In this document: positions 61,015-64,000 of the stretch, one piece after another | Layout of the letters: each line of letters starts with the position of its first letter | How positions within the stretch are numbered: the first letter of the stretch is position 1 | Assembly (NCBI RefSeq): GCF_009498235.1 | Contig: NZ_CP044205.1 | Coordinates: 3,225,389 to 3,289,388, forward strand | Length of the DNA stretch: 64,000 bases | From: Candidatus Methylospira mobilis | GTDB taxonomy: Bacteria; Pseudomonadota; Gammaproteobacteria; Methylococcales; Methylococcaceae | Reading direction: 5' to 3' | Made by a program: the position numbers and the translations under genes | The notes under the pieces: generated by a model | The model's input: only the letters and a program-made list of their open reading frames with translations | Database searches by the model: none | What the model was told of the DNA's origin: nothing

Positions 61015-62748
61015 CTATCTACCATTGAATGCTTCGGGATAGCGCAACATAACCGACTTGACCGCTTCATGACGGGGCGCTTTTTTCAACACCAGAGCCC
61101 ATACTTTCTGAGCTTCCCGGCGCTGCCCGGATTCCCATAACGCCTCACCCAGGTGCGCGCCGATTTCAGGGTCGGACATCAGCGCAAAAGCCTGCCGCAA
61201 ATGGGTAACAGCCTCGCTGTAACTGCCCATACGATAATTAACCCATCCCAGACTATCGAGGATAGCCGGATCGCCGGGCCTGATTTCATTTGCGCGTTCG
61301 ATCAGCGCCTTTGCCTCGTTCAGACGCTCGGGAAAACGATCAGCCAAGGTAAACCCCAGCGCATTCAGCGCATTCGCATCGTCCGGACTCTTTTCCAGAA
61401 CCGCGCGCAAATCGGCCTCCACCACTTCCAGCCGGTCCAATTGCTCCGCAACCAGTGCGCGCGCATACATCAGCTGAGGTTGTCCCGGATTGGCCTCCAA
61501 CGCCTGAGTAAGAACATCAAATGCGCCGTTCACATCGGCACTACCGGCCAATAATTCCGCCTCAAGCAAATAGAGACGCAAGGACTCGGACGGAAATTCT
61601 TTGCGCAAACGTATCAATCGTTGCCGGGCTTCCTGCGCATCCCCCAGCTTCATAACCGCCGTCACCGCACTGACACGCGCTTCGAAAAGCTTGGAGCCGC
61701 TTTCGACGCGATCAAACCAATCAAGGGCGCCCTGCAGCCTGTTTTGGCGCGCATCCGCCAAGCCCAGATAAAAAAAGGCCTGATCCTTCCACTGAGCTGA
61801 CTTGACCAGCGGAAGCAAGCTCTGTCGCGCCTTGCCCAGTGCACCGGACTCCAGCCAGATCAAGGCGCGCGTAAATAACGCGTCCTCATCGCCCGGATTT
61901 TTCGCCAGAATCCGCGTCAGCTCTTTCTCGGCCTCCTTCAAATCGCCCTTTCTGGCCAAAAACTGCGCATAAAACAAGTGTAATCGCAAATTGCCCGGGT
62001 CAGCCTTCAGCGCCTTGGTCAGCGCGCTGCCCGCTGCTGCCTCATTCCCCATCTGCGCCATGACCTGAGCCTGCAGCAGGCGCGCCCGTCCCCAGTCGGG
62101 ATGCAACTGTAAAGTTCTTTCGATCTCGTTCAGCGCGACATCCAGCTTACCCTTGCTGCCGGCCAGCGCGGCATAGGCGAGATGCACCTCCGCACTGTCA
62201 GGGAACTGCTGCGACAATCCAGACATCAACGCAAATGCCTGCTCCTGCGGCACTTCCGCATCCAGCAGCTTGATCAAGTCGAACAAGGTGCTATCGAGGT
62301 TGACCTCGGACATGGACAGCAAAGCGGCCAATTGCTCGCGCGCCGCATCCATATGCCCGGCTTTCAACTCAAGCAGGACAGACAAGCGCCGTGCGTCGGG
62401 GCTGCCGGGATCGCGGCTGCGCCATAATGCGACGGCTTGCTGCAATTTGCCGTTATCCTTGACAAACAACGCTACCTGAACCGCGCGCGCCGCGATGCGG
62501 GGATCGTGACTTAATTCAGCGGCCTTGAGATAGTTATCGAGCGCAACCGCTGGCTGACCCCGCTGGCCGGCCATTTCCGCCGACAACAGTAGATAGACAA
62601 GCTGAGCGTCCCTGGCCTCCCCTTCATTCGCAGCCTTGCTCTCGATAGTCATCGTCTGCTCGAAATCCGATGGCCGCAAAGCGTCCTGACTCATACAGGC
62701 CAGCAATCCAGCTCCACTCAGACAAATCAATCCCGCTATGCGTTTCAT
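61015..62748 (-). CDS. TPR-repeat lipoprotein
   Basis: 577 residues from the ATG at 62748. The signal MKRIAGLICLSGAGLLAC ends in a lipobox. About ten or more tetratricopeptide repeats follow, such as PAVALDNYLKAAELSHDPRIA, DWGRARLLQAQVMAQMGNEAAA and DPAILDSLGWVNYRMGSYSEAV. This gene often precedes lolB in gammaproteobacteria. A scaffold role at the envelope is likely, but the partner is unknown. Confidence 0.88.
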   Translation of the reverse strand: MKRIAGLICLSGAGLLACMSQDALRPSDFEQTMTIESKAANEGEARDAQLVYLLLSAEMAGQRGQPAVALDNYLKAAELSHDPRIAARAVQVALFVKDNGKLQQAVALWRSRDPGSPDARRLSVLLELKAGHMDAAREQLAALLSMSEVNLDSTLFDLIKLLDAEVPQEQAFALMSGLSQQFPDSAEVHLAYAALAGSKGKLDVALNEIERTLQLHPDWGRARLLQAQVMAQMGNEAAAGSALTKALKADPGNLRLHLFYAQFLARKGDLKEAEKELTRILAKNPGDEDALFTRALIWLESGALGKARQSLLPLVKSAQWKDQAFFYLGLADARQNRLQGALDWFDRVESGSKLFEARVSAVTAVMKLGDAQEARQRLIRLRKEFPSESLRLYLLEAELLAGSADVNGAFDVLTQALEANPGQPQLMYARALVAEQLDRLEVVEADLRAVLEKSPDDANALNALGFTLADRFPERLNEAKALIERANEIRPGDPAILDSLGWVNYRMGSYSEAVTHLRQAFALMSDPEIGAHLGEALWESGQRREAQKVWALVLKKAPRHEAVKSVMLRYPEAFNGR

Positions 62749-63003
62749 CACGGATATCACGGATACTGCGCCTCTCAAATAAATTGAAAAAATAATATAG
62801 CCTGATACTGAACACGCCGCCCCGTCCAGGATCAAGGCGAACATGAAGCGCGCGCTCCCGCCTTTAGCTGGCGAAGAACAGCATATTGGGGCGTCTTTTC
62901 AGATGCATCACAAGCAGTCAGTCTCACAATAGAGTATGATTCGCACTATGCACATCCGGCCTTGTTACGGGATTATAGCCCGAATCAAAACAGAAATATC
63001 TTC

Positions 63004-64000
63004 ATGACCATTCTGGCCCTCGGCTTGAACCACAACAGCGCGCCTGTTTCCGTGCGCGAAAGACTCGTTTTTTCCGGCGAACGGGTGGGCGACGCACTGC
63101 GAGCGCTGATTGAAATCCCAGAGGTTAGCGAGGCGGCAATTCTTTCCACCTGCAACAGAACCGAAATTTATTGCGGCGCCGAAATTTCCAGCTACGACCC
63201 TTTGATCGACTGGCTGGCGGAAGAACAGCATCTGCGGCAAACCGATCTGCGCCCCTACCTGTACGCGCATTCCGACAGAGCCAGTATACGCCATATGTTT
63301 CGCGTTGCCTGCGGGCTGGATTCCATGATCCTCGGCGAGCCGCAAATTTTGGGTCAAATGAAAACGGCTTATCAGCATGCAACAGAAGCCGGAACCCTGG
63401 GTACGGTACTGGGAAAACTGTTCCAGCATACCTTTTCTGCTGCTAAAAAGGTAAGAACCGACACCGCCATCGGTTCAAGCGCGGTGTCGGTCGCTTTTGC
63501 CGCCGTGCGTCTGGCGCGCCGCATTTTCGAAAACCTGGGCGAACAAACCGCAATCCTGATCGGCGCGGGGGAAACCATAGAACTCACCGCCCGCCATCTG
63601 CATGAACACGGCATCGGAGAAATCATCGTCGCCAACCGCACCTACGAGCGGGCACATACGCTGGCCGCGCAATTCGAAGGTTTTGCGATCTCATTGCACG
63701 AGCTGCCCGAGCATCTGGCAAAAGCCGATATCATCGTCACATCCACCGCCAGTCAACTGCCGATACTGGGCAAGGGCAGCGTGGAAAGCGCGATCAAGAT
63801 ACGCAAACACAAACCCATCTTCATGGTGGATCTGGCCGTTCCGCGCGACATCGAACCGGAAGTGGCGCAACTCCAGGACGTTTACCTGTATACGGTGGAC
63901 GATCTGCGCGAAACCATAGAAGAAAATCTGCGTTCGCGCCAGGAAGCCGCCAAACAGGCGGAAGAAATTATCGACACCGAAGTCGAGCATTTTTTGGCCT
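63004..64000 (+). CDS. hemA: glutamyl-tRNA reductase (partial, runs off right edge)
   Basis: 332 codons are visible from the ATG at 63004. The N-terminal catalytic domain reads LALGLNHNSAPVSVRERL and AAILSTCNRTEIYC with the nucleophilic Cys. SMILGEPQILGQMK and the NADP domain AILIGAGETIELTARHLHEHG follow. It starts the C5 haem pathway and its product is used by HemL (25607–26887). It is divergent from the TPR–lolB genes, as usual. Confidence 0.97.
   Translation, partial: MTILALGLNHNSAPVSVRERLVFSGERVGDALRALIEIPEVSEAAILSTCNRTEIYCGAEISSYDPLIDWLAEEQHLRQTDLRPYLYAHSDRASIRHMFRVACGLDSMILGEPQILGQMKTAYQHATEAGTLGTVLGKLFQHTFSAAKKVRTDTAIGSSAVSVAFAAVRLARRIFENLGEQTAILIGAGETIELTARHLHEHGIGEIIVANRTYERAHTLAAQFEGFAISLHELPEHLAKADIIVTSTASQLPILGKGSVESAIKIRKHKPIFMVDLAVPRDIEPEVAQLQDVYLYTVDDLRETIEENLRSRQEAAKQAEEIIDTEVEHFLA

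Overview
The window is a gammaproteobacterial chromosome segment. The translation block tRNA-Tyr/Gly/Thr–tuf–tRNA-Trp–secE–nusG–rplKAJL–rpoBC, the hemA/lolB–ispE–tRNA-Gln–prs–rplY–pth block, and the miaB–phoH–ybeY–corC–lnt operon are all in standard gammaproteobacterial order. The emphasis on copper transport, cytochrome c maturation and PQQ-type enzymes would suit a methanotroph-like (Methylococcales) bacterium, but that is inference; nothing here proves the genus. Most genes lie on the minus strand.

Region 1 (1–5,330) is a mobile, accessory region. It starts with the end of an IS66-family element (tnpC partial, tnpB, tnpA, terminal repeat ending at 1441), then a cut-off Cys-rich ORF tail. 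Next is a small gene-cassette array with three integron-type attC sites (1859–1921; one split between 2392–2396 and 4105–4166; 4903–4989) and three cassette genes: an orphan of 113 aa, a GIY-YIG (T5orf172-like) protein, and an orphan that reads into its attC. One attC is split by a 1,708-bp group IIC-type intron. Its reverse transcriptase is broken twice, by a one-base frameshift and by an in-frame loss of the segment holding the catalytic YADD motif. No integron integrase is visible.

Region 2 (5,331–17,316) is mostly housekeeping: a PQQ-type sugar dehydrogenase homologue, erpA, an RlpA-like protein, a 199-bp MITE-like repeat whose end supplies the lnt stop codon, the lnt–corC–ybeY–phoH–miaB operon, dsbD, a Sel1-repeat lipoprotein and an orphan Wzt-type ABC ATPase.

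Region 3 (17,370–22,843) is the most interesting stretch. It has a second small inverted-repeat element with flanking direct repeats, then a compact metal-homeostasis cluster: a Cu(I)-type P1B ATPase with an extra N-terminal HMA2-like domain, two separate HMA2-like membrane proteins, a His/Ala/Gly-rich single-span membrane protein, and two tiny membrane proteins. The composition recalls ferrosome (fez) clusters, but the ATPase carries copper-type transmembrane residues.

Region 4 (23,247–42,810) holds trxA, rho, hemL, dcd, mrp, ccmGHI without ccmF, an LprI-like protein, a Nif3-family protein, an AI-2E-family permease, pstCAB without pstS or phoU, an operon of retropepsin-like protease + 7TM inactive transglutaminase + ATP-grasp ligase of unknown role, and a diheme cytochrome c4-like protein.

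Region 5 (42,912–64,000) is the core translation/transcription block with an L10 leader RNA and an rplL–rpoB attenuator-like hairpin. It is followed by pth, rplY, prs, ispE, lolB, a large TPR lipoprotein and divergent hemA, which runs off the window end.
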